A DNA stretch of 44,653 nt from assembly GCA_019633425.1 (NCBI GenBank), contig WSUB01000242.1, positions 1 to 44,653 of the forward strand. Reading direction: 5' to 3'. The notes beneath the pieces were generated by a model. The model worked only from the letters and a program-made list of their open reading frames with translations, was not told the DNA's origin and made no database searches. The translations under genes and the position numbers were made by a program. The DNA is from Tulasnella sp. 424. Lineage: Eukaryota; Basidiomycota; Agaricomycetes; Cantharellales; Tulasnellaceae. Positions 1-10,790 of the stretch are shown one piece after another (positions within the stretch are counted from its first letter, which is position 1; each line of letters opens with the position of its first letter).

Positions 1-2475
1 CTAGATAACTGGGTTGACTAGAAAGATGACGAACCTCGTAATCCCATAAAACGATTACTTTACGTTCAGGAGTGTTCATAGAACGGTCGCAGCCCAAAAG
101 ATCCGCCTCGAGTATATTTTGGCCAAAGGAGCTCATTGGTTCCTTGAAGAGGAGTTGGTATGGATGGGAAAGTTAGATCACTTGAAGGTTGGTCCTCTTG
201 TTATGTAGTGAGCGTCAATGCCTGCAGGGTTCCACGTGCATGTCGTAATCCTTACACATACGCATACGACACGAGACAAGACCTGCAGAACAACCTAGCC
301 CGGAGTAAGACCTAGTTTGACGCTCTCGAGCAAGTTCTAGGATCCTTCAGAGAGGCCATTGTCGTTCACTTATAGAGTCCGGGACATCCATGCATCAACA
401 AGCGGAGTGGATTGGTTGGTGCCGAAGCTGAACGCGAGAACTTCTTTCAGAGCTGCAAAGTAAAGATAATGAGCCTGTTTCCCGATCTGCAAATTTGCCG
501 GGCGTCAAATCAGGTGCAGTGCAACGCGCATGTCGATTTCGGATGAAAGATACACTAAAAGAGTTGTAGCCGCGTTCATAGGATTGCTACCATTGCTCAG
601 GGGAGATTATATATGGTGGTTTCCCTTGTTTTCAAACTCATGACGATCGAGGACTAGCCGACGGATGTCCGAGTCAAGGCATTTGAATAGCCGAACCCGC
701 TAGAGGATGGCACAGCCACCAGAAGTGAGCAACAAGCGAGTCCTTCGAGCTTTCTTGAGTATTATATCAGCTGCTTTGGTCTGTACACCCTACGCGCGGC
801 TTCCATGCAGAAGGGTCGATGGTCGCCCGTCCAGATCTTTCAGTCGGACGGAATTTAAATTGAACCATCCACTTGCGGATTAAAGATACATGATCAGCGA
901 GGAACTTTGGGTATTTAAATACAAGAGCGGCCGAGCTTCGCTCCGGTGTGGATGTAGCTATTAGTTTGATATATTTCTAGGTTCGTATTTTGTGAACAGT
1001 CGAGATAGGAAGGCTCTCTCAACCCCACCCTTTGTCATGCCCAGCCTCAAATAGGAAAATACTCTATGAAACGTAATCCTACTCACAGATAAACTAATAT
1101 GTAATAAATTCTCAAGCGGTCAAACCTCGAATGCTTAGCACTTCTACATGGTGTCGCCGAAGGGCTGATTGGGTCCGGTAACGATGCAAAGTTTAATTGC
1201 GACGCCGAAGTTAATTACCTGGGTTATATTCTGCTTATGACTCCTCTATCAGTCTATCACGGAGTGAATTGAATTCCTGTTCTAGCTGAAATGGTCAGCG
1301 ATTCGAGTCCGAAAGTGGTCACCGATCAGAATCGGCCCGCACGCAAAGCCACAAAAATGAGATGAAAAGAGAGGTATGAATTCCAAAATCGAGTATAGGC
1401 GGGTGAATTTGCCATTAAAAATTAGAGTATTTATGGGGTGGGGTATCGCGAAAGGGGATCACAGAGCCTGACAAACGGGAAAAGCATACAAACCTTGTTG
1501 CAGCGGTCTCAAGACAGCGGTGACCTGCACTGAGCGAAAAAACTGGAAGCGATCAGAGAGCTTTGCCGCAACATGATGAAGGAGATAGGAGTAGGCTACT
1601 GACGGGTTCCAGATACTTGTCTAGTGAAATGGGAGAGCAATGCAAAGGACCGGGGGGGGGGGGAACCTGACCTCGCAGCAGTCGCTATCTCGCGCGCTGT
1701 CCTTTTATCATTGAAATGTGTTGGCGTTAAGGGCTGTGGAGCAATGGTGCAACGAACTTGGTCGTCATTATGACGGTTGGGGTGAGTTCCCCACCGCGGC
1801 GCTGGGTCGCGACCCTATCGGAGCCCCCCATTGCGGGGCTACACACCCAAAAACAGATAACCGAGAGTCAAAGGACCCCAACCTTGATTGATTGGAGAGA
1901 TGTATACGCAAAGATTAACCAGTCAAACCCGGGTGATAACGTTTTTGTGTGATTGAAATGGTGGAGATTGGACGATGTTTCGTTTCTGAGCTTGAAGTGG
2001 GCGGCCGGACGCTTACCGTGCCTGCCAGAGCATATTACCGACAGCGAGCCAAGCAAAGAGTGTTCCGTCTTACCAAAAAAGCAGTGAAATCAGTTTCAAA
2101 GACTCGGAGCAACGACAGGCAAAGCGAGATGGTGCGGAATCGGCGATGAAAGTGGTCGGGCCCGATTCGCTCAACGCAACCCTTGGACAGAAAGAGTAGC
2201 ATTACTCGCCTCTTGTGCGTCGTAAAGAAGTGGCGTATAGATCTAGTAGATAGCTCTTTGCTTAAGCGATGTGCGTCAGATCCTTGCTCTGGGCTTCCTC
2301 AGATCACATTACCGGGTCGATATCTGTGGATATCTTGTACGAGCAAAGCACCCAGATAGAAGTAGAGCGACGCCAGTAAGGCTTATAATAGCCTATTATA
2401 GGACTCGGAGGTGGAATTGAATATTAGAAGCAACAGTCCAGGCCTATCCGATGAGTGCCTTGTAGCAACGGTGTG

Positions 2476-2498
2476 AGGGCACGGTGGCACCGTGCCCT
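2476..2498. repeat. Short perfect palindrome, 11-bp arms
   Basis: Two 11-bp arms (AGGGCACGGTG and its reverse complement) are separated by a single G. It lies in a gene-free region, next to AT-rich sequence. It could be the sub-terminal hairpin of a decayed transposon or LTR, but no matching second end was found. Confidence 0.6.
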
Positions 2499-2876
2499 GC
2501 AGTGACTTATAAACATATTTACCTTATATTATCAACACTGAGTGTAGTCGAACCGTGCAGAAGATAATTACAATAGTCACCTAACTACAAAAGCGAAACA
2601 ATGGAATTGTGAAGCGATATAACGACATCCCGGGACCGAAAGTAAGTTCGGGACCGAACGCAAACCAGCTCCACCGCGAGGTCAACCAATGGCGTGAGCG
2701 GAAGTCGGACCCCTACCAGCTCCACGAAGCAGACAACCAATAAGAGGAGCGCATTCCCTAGCAACGGGCCGTCGTTAAGGAAGTGGGCCTGTCTGGATAA
2801 TATAGAGTAAATGCGTGAACGTTCCGCTACATCTTCAGCGAGACCGTCTCGGATCCTGGACGTGGCATAGTATCGG

Positions 2877-3185
2877 TAGATCGATGAAAAGAGGGTGCAA
2901 TCCCAATAGAATTAAATTCTCCAGCGCGAGGGGGATCTAGGATGTTTTGATCAAGAAGATGCGATGGATGTGTGGGGAGTGACCGCGGCCGTCCAAAGCA
3001 TGTCTTAGCTCAGAAAAGATAACGTGTTCTCAACGCCAAAATCGAGAGGACGGGCCTCCTTTAGCAGCAGAAAATGCGAGCATTGCACAAGGGGAGAGTG
3101 GTAATGTCCTGACCCGGAACACGCCACGGATGTGCGAGGAAGCATGCAGAGACCGAGGTTGATGTGATTGGAAACATGGAACACG
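2877..3185. repeat. Third, partial copy of the hydroquinone-reductase 5' flank
   Basis: This stretch is clearly similar to about 8367-8825. Shared landmarks include ATCGATG-A-AAGAGGGTGCAA, GATGGATGT-TGGGGAGTGACC, ACGGGCCTCCTTTAGCAGC and GCGAGCATTGCA, all in the same order. A more diverged version of the left part is also visible near 11250. The copy stops just before the TPR-kinase gene, so it may now form part of that gene's upstream region. Confidence 0.75.
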
Positions 3186-3441
3186 ATGCTTGCATTCTCT
3201 ACGTACAGAGACCTAACAAGAGGCACCTCGGTCATATCACGAGGCGATCCAACAGACATGTCTCGCGGGGCAGGAAACAGCCGCCCACACAAGGTTACGC
3301 TGACTCACAAAAGGCTGTTCACACCGCTCATTGCAATTGTACACCACCTCATACTTCCGTCTACTATACTCACCGCTCCTTCCCCAGCCCCCTGAACTTG
3401 CAACAAGATCGCATAGACGAAATACTTCAAAGCTTTGTTCA

Positions 3442-5925
3442 ATGCACAAACTTGTCTCGAGGCTGCTCAAGCCATCTCCCAACCTCGGGGTTCGGAAACC
3501 GACTTTGGGGTCTCACACCTCCACGACGAATGAAAAAAGTAACCAAGGCCACGTCATAGACGGAAATGAAGACACTGTAACTGAACTCGCTGAAGCATCA
3601 GCACCGAAGAAACAGTCTGTAGTGGGTCGTATCTACCGTTCTCAAGTGTTCCCGACCACTGACAAGAATACCGCAGCGGGAAGGACTGGATGGTCTCTCG
3701 AGCTTCAGGATTTCTCCGAGCGCAATCACTTTTTCTTCAGCGAAATCTTGCGGAAGTGATGGCAAGGCTGACGTGGCCAAAGCGACATTCAAACGAAGCA
3801 TATGGAACCGAAAACGGGTTGTGGCGGTGAAGAAGCTCCGATGCGGCGACGCTAGGAAACAACCGACGTTTTCCAGGGTAGGAATAATCATACCTATTGC
3901 TCGCCATACAAGGCTTATGAATTTCACCAAGGAAATTGTCAAAGAAATAGAGGTGATGGCCGGGCTGTCACATAAGAATATCGTCCGGTTGATCGGGTTT
4001 GTTGAAGACCTCGAAAACGGAAAGGCCTGGATAGTTATGTCCTGGGAACCGAATGGAAATATCAGCGAATTTCTTGCCACCGGAAAGTGGGAGCTTCTGG
4101 AACGCGTTTCACTTGTAAGCGAAACTCGTCTATGCAGGAAACCCAGGAAAAGCCAATCGCACGTTTGTTCCAGATCCAGGATACATTCGAGGGTATCAAG
4201 TACCTGCATACCCGCCAACCACCAATTTGCCACGGCGAGCTTACATCGGTCAGTTGGACGATCTACACTTATTTAGGGCCTGTTGTCTCACTGAACGATG
4301 TCTTAGTTCAACATTCTAGTCAGCTCGTCCTATCGCGCAGTCATTACCGACTTTGGATCGGCCCGTGCCATCACTGAGCCAGAAGAAGGGGCCATAGACA
4401 AAGGCATTGACCGAGAGGTCCAAGGAAATGATCCGACCACGGAGCAAGATGGCTCGCAAATACACGTCGGTGCCACTGGGAATCGGTTGACCTTGACAGG
4501 GCCCGTGCGGTCCCTCCGCTGGGCGCCTCCTGAGGTTGTGAAGGGGAAGTGTCCTCGTTTGTCGAGTGATATTTGGGCAGGCAGCTGGATCTGCTGGGAG
4601 GTAGGTTCACCAACAACTATTCGGGATTCGGCCTGTGATCGCTGAATCCCATCAACTGACACTTGCTAGGTCATAACAGACAAACTTCCATTTGCCGAAC
4701 TCAAGTCAGCAGACGCTATGGCATTGACGGTGATCCAAGGAGACGTTCCTTCGGCTCGCGAAGATTATCAACTGGGGCAGATCATCGCACTTTGTAGGCT
4801 GATGACGGATTGTTGGGCCTTCGATCCCAAAGTCAGACCTACCGTTGCTCAGTGCTGCACTGAGCTAAGCTGGATCGTGAGTCCCCACTGATATCGATAC
4901 GAACATTATTAACGTGCATCTCCTTTCAGCCGTCAACCCCTCCATCGGGTGGGAAGCCTTCAGGTCCCAGAGTCCCGCCGGTCGCGCTTTTAATGGCATC
5001 GGGTGACGTGCAACTCAAGCAGAACAACTACGAAAATGCAGCCTTATTGTTTCAGCAAGCAGTGTCTGTCGCTAGATCCTCAGACCTCCGACGAGTGGCC
5101 GCGAACGCGTTGAATGCTTTGGGAAACGTCTACCGTAATCAATCCAAATACACTCAGGCCGAAGAGTCGTACACCCAAGCGCAAGAAATATACACTCGCA
5201 TCGGTAACAAACACGGCCAGGCAACCACGTTGACTAACCTGGGATACGTCCGGCATGCACAATCCAAGTACACGCAGGCCGAAGAGTCGCACACCCAAGC
5301 ACAAGAAATATACACTCGCATCCGTAATAAACACGGCCGAGCAGACACGTTGTCTGGCCTTGGAGATGTCTACCGGGATCAATACAAATACACCCAGGCC
5401 GAAGAGTCCTTCACCCAGGCGCAAGAAATATTCACTCGCATTGGCGATGACTACGGCCGAGCGGACGCGTTGACTGGCCTGGGAAACGTCTGCCATGCTC
5501 AATCCAAATACACCCAGGCGGAAGAGTGGTACACCCGGGCGCAAGAAATATACACTCGCATCGGTAGTGACCACGGCCGAGCAAACACGTTGACTGGTCT
5601 GGGACACGTCTCGCATGATCAATCCAAATATACCCGGGCCGAAGAGTTGTACACCCAGGCGCAAGAAATATACACTCGCATCGGTCAGGACCACGGCCGA
5701 GCAGCCTCGTCAAACGGCCTGGGACTCGTCTGCTATGCTCAATCCAAATACACCCAGGCGGAAGAGTGGCACACCCAAGCGCAAGAAATATACACCCGCG
5801 TCGGTGATGACCGCGGCCTAGCAGTCACGTTGAATAACCTAGGACGGGTCTGCAATGCTCAATCCAAATACACGCAGGCCGAAGAGTGGTACACCCAAGC
5901 AAGAAATATACAGTCGCATCGGTAG
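3442..5925 (+). CDS. TKL-like (pseudo)kinase with C-terminal TPR array
   Basis: Likely exons are 3442-3625 (uncertain), 3741-4114, 4174-4248, 4307-4600, 4670-4876 and 4930-5925; all junctions after the first are GT-AG and in frame. The N-lobe has the ATP-binding VAVKK (Lys codon 3830) and a helix-C Glu (FTKEIVKEIEVM). The catalytic loop reads HGELTSFN, so the proton-acceptor Asp is Glu (4237-4239) and the following Lys is Thr. DFG (4349), RWAPPEV and the SSDIW helix-F Asp are kept. After a Pro/Gly linker come TPR units with consensus KYTQAEEWYTQAQEIYTRIG on a 40-residue period. Kinase-TPR fusions like this are expanded in some Agaricomycetes. The HGE loop suggests weak or absent catalysis. 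A 2-bp loss in the last TPR (about 5898) ends the frame early. The 5' exon and start are the weakest part of the model. Confidence 0.72.
5127..5900 (+). repeat. 120-bp tandem repeat encoding TPR units
   Basis: Seven KYTQAEE-type copies follow one another at almost exactly 120-bp spacing (starts near 5143, 5263, 5383, 5503, 5623, 5743, 5863), after a more diverged first unit. Units are nearly identical at DNA level (TACAC-CAGGC-GAAGAG and GCAAGAAATATACACTCGCA recur), which indicates recent expansion or homogenisation. Copy number is likely to vary between strains. Confidence 0.9.
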
Positions 5926-6118
5926 TGACCACGGCCGAGCAAACGCGTTGACTGGCCTGGGACACGTGCGGAAGCCGGGAGGCAGTGGAAGACTTGGACT
6001 TCGCGACTCCGTTTTGTTCTTTTACCTCGCTGGTGTTTCCCTTGTATATGGTCCTAGTTAAGCGAAAAGTGGTATAATATAAGCGTTTCCATGGCTTAGG
6101 GAGGTACTAGAGTTAGAA

Positions 6119-6533
6119 ATGGCTCACCATAGTGAGTATTCATGGCGGGGAACTCGATATAGTGGGCCTTCTTTCCGATCGGAAGAGATGCTGACTCATC
6201 GATTGGGTGAGGTCGCCGAAGCAGGGTCGAACGCCAGCCTTTCACCCTCGTCACCAGGGCTGGCGTCGCCATCACTGGCCACGAAGATTGAGACATGGAC
6301 CGTCGTCGTCGCTGCTGACGGCGAAAGAACAGGAGGCGACTCGGAAGAACGCCGTCCGCATTCCGGAGAGGGATTTCGGCACCTTCACCGTGGCACCAAG
6401 TTCTCGCCTGCCAACCGCTGGACCTGGAGGGATGACTCAAGTCGAGCTGGAGCGAAAGAAGGCAGCAGACGATCGACTTCGGAAGATGCAGCGAAAGCTG
6501 GCGCTCAACAAGCAGAAGAATGCGCGATCGTGA
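6119..6533 (+). pseudogene. Possible broken gene fragment with basic C-terminal helix
   Basis: Two overlapping plus frames each contain a coding-looking part. One holds SPSLATKIETWTVVVAA; the other ends in RIPERDFGTFTVAP, then MTQVELERKKAADDRLRKMQ and a Lys-rich tail ending at 6533. No good intron joins them, so a frameshifted relic is the simplest reading. The family is not recognised. It lies between the TPR-kinase gene and the convergent NYN gene A. The whole stretch could also be non-coding. Confidence 0.3.
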
Positions 6534-6596
6534 TTTGCGTGTCTCTTGTATTGTTCACCTCCCTACACTACACAGCTACAGGGTGGTGTCTCCTAT

Positions 6597-7844
6597 TTAA
6601 TAGGCCGCCACATTCCATACCTCTCTCGCGTTAAGAGAGACTTCGCCATCCCCGCCTCTAGGTTCCTTAATCGAAACAATGTTTGCTTCCTTGCTTGCGA
6701 CGCCGATATATGGCTTGAAGCGCCTATTAGAGTACTTGTCATGGTCCTGCAAGCCCTCTATTAAGACGTTGCTTACCGAAAACCAAGTCCGAGTCTCTGG
6801 TACACATCGGGATCCCGTTGATTGAGGAGGTCGCCCACAGTTCCCCATGCATGCCATTCTCGGGATGTTTGAGCGTTTAACTCCGTGAGGACGTCCACGA
6901 GGTGCTTGAAAAGTTCAGGACTTCGTAATGGCTGATTGGGAGGCGATGTAGAGGGTCTGATCTGCTCGACCGCAGGTTGGTCGCTGGGGCCTGCGATCCC
7001 GGCGCGAGCTGTCCCAGACGAACTTGGCGTTGTATCTTGTTGAGGAGACCCGCTATGCTGTGGCCGAGATGGAGAGCCGAGGAGCGGATGCTGGAGGATG
7101 GCGAGTGGGTGGTGGTTCGGGGCTGGAAGATCAATTCTTCGGGGTGCTTGTGAAGGAGTGGGTCCAGCTTGAGAGGTTGAGCGTGGCATTTCTCGGTCGT
7201 CGGAGGATAGGTCTATCAATGCTTCTGCCCCTGTGTGGTGGTTGCTCTCTCGGTTGAACACCTGGTTCCAGTCGAGGACATTGGCGGCATGATCGACCAA
7301 AACTGATGAACGTGCGTTTGGATGAAGGAGGAGGCTGACCGTGCAACGCTTATTTCCCAGTGCGGAAAGGAGGGACGCGAAGTCTGGATCGTCGGTTATG
7401 AAGAGGACCGCGACCGGATGGGTAACCGTCAACGCCCATGTGAGGATATCGACCGTGCGGCGAATCTTGTCGGCTGTAAGTCCATCCCCTTCGCAGATCT
7501 GACGTTGTGGGTTAGATGGATCTATGCCATACAATAAGTGGTTAGATGTACCTGTGCACCCGAGTCCTTCAGTTCAGTCTTAAACGGTTCCGGGATGGGG
7601 TCGGTCACAGTGGTGTACACTTTGAAGAGGGCGAAGCGATTTGCGCTATGAGCGCACATTTCGTCACGGATTCGACTTGCAAATATGGCTCCGGACATCC
7701 CTGGAGGCGGTGGACAGCGCTAGAAAGAGATTTTGAGTTTGGTCAATCGGGCGAAATACAGGGTCTCTGTGACATAGGTGCGGTCAGAGAGCGAACCTTG
7801 TGGTCCCAGAACACCGCAGCTGCAATATCCTCAGATGAATCCAT
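6597..7844 (-). CDS. NYN-domain ribonuclease-like protein A with one winged helix
   Basis: Exons on the minus strand are 7844-7797, 7719-7552, 7498-6777 and 6723-6597 (354 aa; introns 53-77 nt, in frame). The NYN (PIN-like) fold is recognised from FWDHK|RCPPPPGMSG, SRIRDEMCAHSANRFALFKVY, LTADKIRRTVDIL and FITDDPDFASLL. Candidate metal-binding acids are D14, D82, D89 and D109/D111. A Pro/Ser/Gln-rich linker leads to a C-terminal winged-helix-like module (ELFKHLVDVLTEL ... RFKPYIGVASKEANIVSIKE). NYN proteins are typically RNA endonucleases; the target is unknown. The exon pattern (a first intron that splits the FWD-x-x / CP motif) matches genes B, C and D, so these are paralogues. The start at 7844 gives the same short N-terminus as its paralogues; an in-frame ATG lies further upstream. 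Confidence 0.8.
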
Positions 7845-9284
7845 ATCAATCGAGAATAGGTCGTCAATGAGGTAGTTTTTGGCGGGGCGAGTCGGGCGCA
7901 TCGTGCTGAGGCGTTGGAGGAATGAGTGAGCTCGAGGTGTTTGTGGAACGAGTGAGATGAGGACAACTGCGATCATAGAGGTCAATCTGCGGACACGAGG
8001 ACGCTAACCCCGTGAACGATGAGTTGCACCTGACATCCCACTTCCAGAATATCCCGCATCTGAATCAGATTGATCTCGCTTTCAGAAATATCGACTGTTC
8101 ATCGCATTCCCAGGGCCGCATGTATGTATCCGCCGTAGGCCATGCACTTCCAGTCACAAACCGTTGAGGTCGCATACGCCTCAAGAAGCTAACTATTGGG
8201 TACGTCTTGAATAGCTCCCTAGCTCTCAAGAGGGAATAAGCAGGAAAGTGGTCAGTCGAGGGAATTGCAAGAAGAAAGTGAGCGCTGGAGGACCGGCGAC
8301 TGTTTGGACTTGTTTTCTCGAGAGGCACTTTAGCCGCCGGTTCCGGAAAACTCTCGGAGAGGGGGTATCGGCAGATCGATGACAAGAGGGTGCAAACCCA
8401 ATAGAATGAAAGTCTCTCGCGCAAAGGGATCAAGAACATACGATGGATGTCTGGGGAGTGACCGCGGACGCCCAGTGCATATGGATCAGACATTGTCGCC
8501 CACGTGTTTTGTGGGGGGTGAAAATGACGACGAAAATGATGACGGCGGCCAATCAGATTGCTTGCCGAGGCAATATTCGTCAGCATATTAGCTTGACGAA
8601 CACATTCAGAGAGAGTTTTCGCCTGGTGCAGGGGTTTGGACCCGTTTTCACCGGACGAAATCTCAAAATCGTCCCTGTGAAAATCGAGACGACGGGCCTC
8701 CTTTAGCAGCAGAGAATGCGAGCATTGCAGAAGGGGAGAGTGTCAATATTAATGTCCTAGCCCGGAACTCGCCGCTGATGTGAGGAAGCAGAGACCGTAG
8801 TTGATGTGATTCCAAGCATGGAACCCACTCGGAGACGGGAGAGAAGGACAGGAAATGGTAACGAAGAGACGACCTCTATATCGGCGTAATCAATACCGGT
8901 AGTCAACAAGGCAATCGTTAGTGGATGAGAGGAAAGAGAGCGAGCTACACTTCCTGAGTATCTTAGGTGGGACTCCTTTCATCGACACCCCCGAAAGCCC
9001 TAGGCCTCCCCCGGACTTACAAACAAGGACAAGCTGTTCAATTATGATATATGTCAAGCCTCTCTCGGCCTATTTCAATGATCTCGATGGAAACTCTGAT
9101 ACAACTGGGCTCGGGCAAGAGGACACCGGACTCTAGATCGCTGACTAAGGGAGTCTTCGGATGACCTAATGGTCTGGGACAGATATCTAATCTTCTTACA
9201 CATTTTTGTCAGCAGACAAAGGCCGAGACTCCTTAAAACATGAAGCTTGGCTCAGGTGCAGACAGCCAAACCTTCATTCCGATC
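7845..9284. other. Spacer between NYN A and hydroquinone reductase 1
   Basis: No intact gene was recognised. Minus-strand text at 8065-8586 is open, but its counterpart in the second copy of the duplication (10820-11230) is interrupted, so it is at best a relic. From about 7920 onward the sequence is the left part of the tandem duplication that carries the two reductase genes. It serves as 5' flank for both NYN A (-) and reductase 1 (+). Confidence 0.6.
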
Positions 9285-10790
9285 ATGAGTGCCCCTCCAA
9301 ACACATCTCAAAGTCCATCCACTGATACCTCTGCAGGCAAGGAGGGTGCCCCCAAACCTTCGGTACCACCGTCTTTCCGCTACTTCATCGAAAAGGGTGG
9401 TCAATTCACTCCAGAAAAGGGTCAGTACTTTTAGTTGACTTTGGAGAGCATGCCCACTTAGCTAGTCCCTCCTCCCCAGATCGCTATCACCTTTATGTGG
9501 CCAAGTCTTGTCCATGGGCAGGCCGAGCAATGATTACCCGCCTTTTGAAAGGCTTGGAAAGCTTTGTTGGTCTCACTATCGTGACCCCTTACATGACCGA
9601 GCTCGGCTGGGCATTCAAGAAGGCCGATGAGCGTCGTACTGATGGGGTCGAAGACGACCCTCTGTATGGGTCGTCTCATCTACGAGAGCTGTACTTCAAA
9701 GCCGATCCCAGCTACGAAGGCAGGTTCGTATCGGGGTGCTCTCTATACTTTTGCGGCACGACATTGTAACCAACCCGTATCCAGATTTACCGTGCCCGTT
9801 CTCTGGGATAAGAAGACCGAGACAATCGTCAATAATGAAAGCTCGGAGATTATTCGAATCTTCAACAGCGCGTTCAATGAATTTCTTCCTGAAGACAAAG
9901 CAAGCCTTGATCTATATCCTGAAGAGCTGCGACCTGACATCGATGGAGTGAATGAATGGGTCTTTAGTACTGTCAACGGTTTGCTCACTTACCTCTTTGC
10001 TGGAGATTTCTCTCGGCTGATTGTTCCGTCCGCGAGCACAGCTGGCGTGTACAAGGTGACATCTTACATACTCTTTGCCCTGTGATATCCCGTCCTAACA
10101 ATTGATTTCAGGCTGGCTTCGCGACGAGCCAGTCAGCGTACGAAGAGGCTGTCAGACATCTTTTCGCCTCTTTGGATCGTCTTGAAGGCATGCTCAAAGA
10201 TAAGGCATACCTCATCGGCGGCCGCTTGACTGAAGCGGACGTTAGGCTCTTCACAACCTTGGTCAGCTCGGTCCGCATTGGCGTGTGGTCCTCATTGCGG
10301 GTTTCATTCCCTCTGTCCTTTAGGTGCGATTTGATCCAGTATATCACGGCCACTTCAAGGTAAGACCTCTTCTCTGCGCGTACATTTTAGATAACGTCTG
10401 ATCAGACGAGGTGCCTGATACGTAGTGCAACATCGGCTCCATCCGCCACGATTATCCCAACCTTAACCAATGGATGAGACGCATGTATTGGCTAAATCCC
10501 GCATTCAAGGACTCTACGGATTTCCATCATATTACGACTGGTTATTATGGGCAGAAGGTTTGCGCCTAACCGCTCCGTCAGTTTGCGGCAGCTGACCAGA
10601 AATACTCTTGCAGTCCAATCCCACTCACATCATTCCACTCGGACCCCTTCCCCCAATCGAGCCTCTGTAAATACGTGCCTGTGCCGCATTGAGATAAGCG
10701 GAATGAATATCATACACCTTGAATATTGGGAATCAGATGCTGGAAGGAGCGGTGCACGTAAATGTAGTTCATCACTGCGTTAGGCAACGC
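7920..10790 (+). repeat. Tandem duplication, copy 1 (contains reductase gene 1)
   Basis: This block is repeated at about 10810-13200 in the same orientation. Colinear landmarks outside the gene include ATCTGCG-ACACGAGGA, CATCCCACTTCCA, GACCTCGCTT/GATCTCGCTT-CAGAAAT, GACAAATGTCAAGACT/GACAAAGGCCGAGACT and the gene itself. The flanks are much more diverged than the coding exons. Ends are approximate. Confidence 0.8.
9285..10670 (+). CDS. ECM4: Glutathionyl-hydroquinone reductase (xi-class GST, ECM4 family), copy 1
   Basis: Eight exons: 9285-9420, 9480-9723, 9785-9978, 10042-10055, 10112-10261, 10324-10359, 10426-10557, 10614-10670 (320 aa). The family reduces glutathionyl-hydroquinones using a Cys in CPWA, seen here as KSCPWAGR (Cys56). 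Other hallmarks are VTPYM...LGWAF, DPLYGSSHLRELYF, FTVPVLWDKKTETIVNNESS, YPEELRPDIDGVNEW, GGRLTEADVRLFTTLVRFDPVY, GHFKCNIGSIRHDYPNL and the C-terminal GPLPPIEPL. The length is usual for the family. Exon 4 is only 14 nt (it completes Ala and encodes GVYK). The start at the MSAPPNTSQ Met matches copy 2; an in-frame Met exists at 9240. It probably acts in the cytosol on quinone and aromatic metabolites. It is tandem to a near-identical paralogue. Confidence 0.92.

Larger units (their letters stand above)
1..3441. other. Gene-poor stretch, no supported gene
   Basis: No ORF here has a recognisable domain, a credible splice pattern or similarity to the other genes of the window. The two short overlapping plus-strand frames around 1758-2149 are not supported. 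Visible sequence oddities are a 12-G run at about 1652-1663, a near-perfect palindrome at 2476-2498, and a degenerate direct repeat around 2667-2750 (two blocks starting ACCAGCTCCAC and containing CAACCAAT). The last 300 bp (from about 2877) copy the 5' flank of the first hydroquinone reductase gene. The region is probably decayed repeat or duplicated DNA. Confidence 0.6.

Noticed and set aside
1652..1663. 12-G run
   Set aside because: Simple homopolymer; no associated structure.
1758..2149. Two overlapping short plus-strand frames
   Set aside because: No family resemblance, no splice support, and a composition like the surrounding non-coding DNA.
2461..2830. Possible solo LTR starting TGTAGCAACGG
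   Set aside because: No matching CA end with a target-site duplication could be located.
3879..3914. A 35-nt intron (GTAGGAAT...ACAAG) in the kinase N-lobe
   Set aside because: Removing it would shift the frame away from FTKEIVKEIEVM; reading through keeps the kinase frame, so it was left as coding.
5080..5713. Long minus-strand frames across the TPR array
   Set aside because: They mirror the 120-bp repeat; the plus strand encodes clear TPR motifs.
8065..8586. Minus-strand 173-aa frame
   Set aside because: No recognisable domain, and the homologous stretch in the second duplication copy is interrupted.
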